A model generated the notes under the pieces. That model was not told the origin of the DNA. It was given only the letters and a program-made list of their open reading frames with translations, and made no database searches. From positions 1,736,001 through 1,800,000 of the forward strand of contig CP064999.1 of assembly GCA_016700115.1 (NCBI GenBank): DNA of 64,000 nucleotides. The letters run 5' to 3'. The translations under genes were made by a program, and so were the position numbers. Position 1 is the stretch's first letter. Each line of letters starts with the position of its first letter. Below are positions 62,885 through 64,000 of the stretch, piece by piece. Source of the stretch: Sphingobacteriales bacterium (GTDB lineage: Bacteria > Bacteroidota > Bacteroidia > Chitinophagales > UBA2359).

Positions 62885-64000
62885 ATGGCGCAAAACACTG
62901 ACTTGTTTGAACTCATCAAAAGCATGACCACCTCCGAAAAGGCATACTTTAAACGATACGGCTACAAACAACAAAGCGTCGAAAAAGACAGCAAAAGCAA
63001 TCCGTACATGAAACTGTTTGATGCCATAGACAAACAGTCCTTATATGATGAAGATAAACTGCTCAGACAATTCGCTAAGGAAAAGTTTGTCAAAAACTTT
63101 TCGGCTACCAAAAACTACCTGTTTAATATGGTCTTGGATAGTGTTTTGGCTTGCAATGAGGGTAAAAACAACATAGACCAACTGTTGCAGCAATTGCGCG
63201 AAATTAACCTGCTCTACCAAAAAGGATTGCCGCAAATTTGCCTTAAAAAAATTGAGGCAGCCCAAAAAAAAGCAACCTATTTAGAGCTTTGGGATATTCA
63301 ATATTTCCTTTTATACCTCCAATTTACCTGCATTCATGGACAATATGATACCGGAAATACAGATTTTGGCAATATAACAGAACAAGCCGAACAAAGCCAT
63401 GCCCTTCTGCAACATACTTGGGAAGGTTTGGAACTGCTGAAAGTGGTGAAAGAAAAACTGCAAAACAAAATGAGTATGGGCGGTAGAAGCCAAGAACAAG
63501 CCGAAGCATGGGAAACATTAATGCAACATCCTATGCTACAAAATAAAGAAATGGCACTAACCACAAATACCAAACTCATTCACTACTATATAAATGTATT
63601 CTACAATATTTTTCATAATAATCAAGCACAACTCTTAATGATGGTTCAAGAAGCCGTCAATTTTTGTGAAACGCAACCATTTGTATTACAAGAGCGTACC
63701 GAAGATTATATTCTTTTTTTAGACTTTGAAATCAACATTTTAGGGCTATTGCACGATTGGAAAGCGTTAGCATTATCCATAGAAAAAATGAGCGGTGTGT
63801 TAGACAAAGAAGAAGGAAAATTGACCAAAGCGGAGGCAAACGCTTATAGGAACAACGTACTATACTTTAGACTAACCACTTATTACCGAACATGGAACCT
63901 CGAAAAATGCTTAAACATCATACCACAAGTGAAAGCAAGAACAGACATTGCTTTACCTAGACAAGCATCGGATTTATTTGTCATTGCTAAGGTTTATTTT
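62885..64000 (+). CDS. Helical-repeat hypothetical protein, partial at window end
   Basis: Open from the ATG at 62885 to the end of the window without a stop (372 codons). It starts MAQNTDLFELIKSMTTSEKA, then YFKRYGYKQQSVEKDSKSNP. The rest is almost entirely amphipathic helix with aromatic and Leu spacing (FLLYLQFTCIHGQYDTGN, LLHDWKALALSIEKMSG), reminiscent of TPR-like solenoids in a bacteroidete family with the same N-terminus. No catalytic motif, signal peptide or membrane segment. Function unknown; the C-terminus lies beyond the window. Confidence 0.75.
   Translation, partial: MAQNTDLFELIKSMTTSEKAYFKRYGYKQQSVEKDSKSNPYMKLFDAIDKQSLYDEDKLLRQFAKEKFVKNFSATKNYLFNMVLDSVLACNEGKNNIDQLLQQLREINLLYQKGLPQICLKKIEAAQKKATYLELWDIQYFLLYLQFTCIHGQYDTGNTDFGNITEQAEQSHALLQHTWEGLELLKVVKEKLQNKMSMGGRSQEQAEAWETLMQHPMLQNKEMALTTNTKLIHYYINVFYNIFHNNQAQLLMMVQEAVNFCETQPFVLQERTEDYILFLDFEINILGLLHDWKALALSIEKMSGVLDKEEGKLTKAEANAYRNNVLYFRLTTYYRTWNLEKCLNIIPQVKARTDIALPRQASDLFVIAKVYF

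Overview
The window looks like the chromosome of a Bacteroidota bacterium, probably a Chitinophagales/Saprospirales-type lineage. Evidence: a type IX secretion (Por) C-terminal sorting domain on at least one large secreted protein, a DUF2027/Smr protein, a bacteroidete-type MreD, a family III CoA-transferase and POT transporter of bacteroidete type, no Shine-Dalgarno-like leaders, and a promoter of the TTG-N18-TAnnTTTG kind in front of an IS transposase. All calls are from reading alone; no database was searched.

Layout. 0-20.5 kb is mostly housekeeping and metabolism: mreD, a flavin reductase, a tandem pair of secreted amidohydrolases, PlsC-type acyltransferase, an SDR, a DUF2027/Smr protein, a DinB-like protein, rnpA, a redox-signalling operon (CNB-domain histidine kinase plus a REC/thioredoxin-reductase fusion split by one frameshift), a TIGR03364/phosphonatase-like pair, a lipoprotein L,D-transpeptidase, DUF6884, an endonuclease/exonuclease/phosphatase-fold protein and a cytochrome b5 domain protein.

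20.6-34.7 kb is an accessory island. An IS66-type remnant is followed by three copies of a roughly 115-135 bp structured direct repeat. Each copy lies just beyond the 3' end of a minus-strand gene or operon: a truncated HigBA-like module, a 1580-residue GHKL-ATPase/SF1-helicase protein, and a small conserved protein. The layout resembles a cassette array. Next come an IS1634-like element with 97-bp direct repeats, a GyrI-like protein, an FN3 protein, a 21-bp minisatellite, and two decaying copies of a toxin-antitoxin/DUF5618 module.

34.7-44.8 kb is a minus-strand group of three large secreted proteins (CotH kinase-like, an adhesin-like protein, and a 1626-residue multidomain protein with a C39-like peptidase domain). 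45-51 kb returns to core genes (histidine kinase, smpB, LMW phosphatase, hisS) and a HicAB pair.

At 50.7-54.7 kb a second copy of the IS1634-like element sits exactly between two perfect 1117-bp direct repeats. These carry the 3' end of hisS and the whole hicAB locus, so hicAB is present twice. This is the most striking structure in the window. IS1634 is known for long target duplications, and from memory the published range stops at several hundred bp.

54.8-64 kb holds tRNA-Pro(GGG), a secreted esterase sharing a C-terminal dockerin-like module with the 1626-residue protein, a peptide transporter, a CaiB-type CoA-transferase, a secreted pectate lyase-like protein, and a partial helical-repeat protein running off the end.
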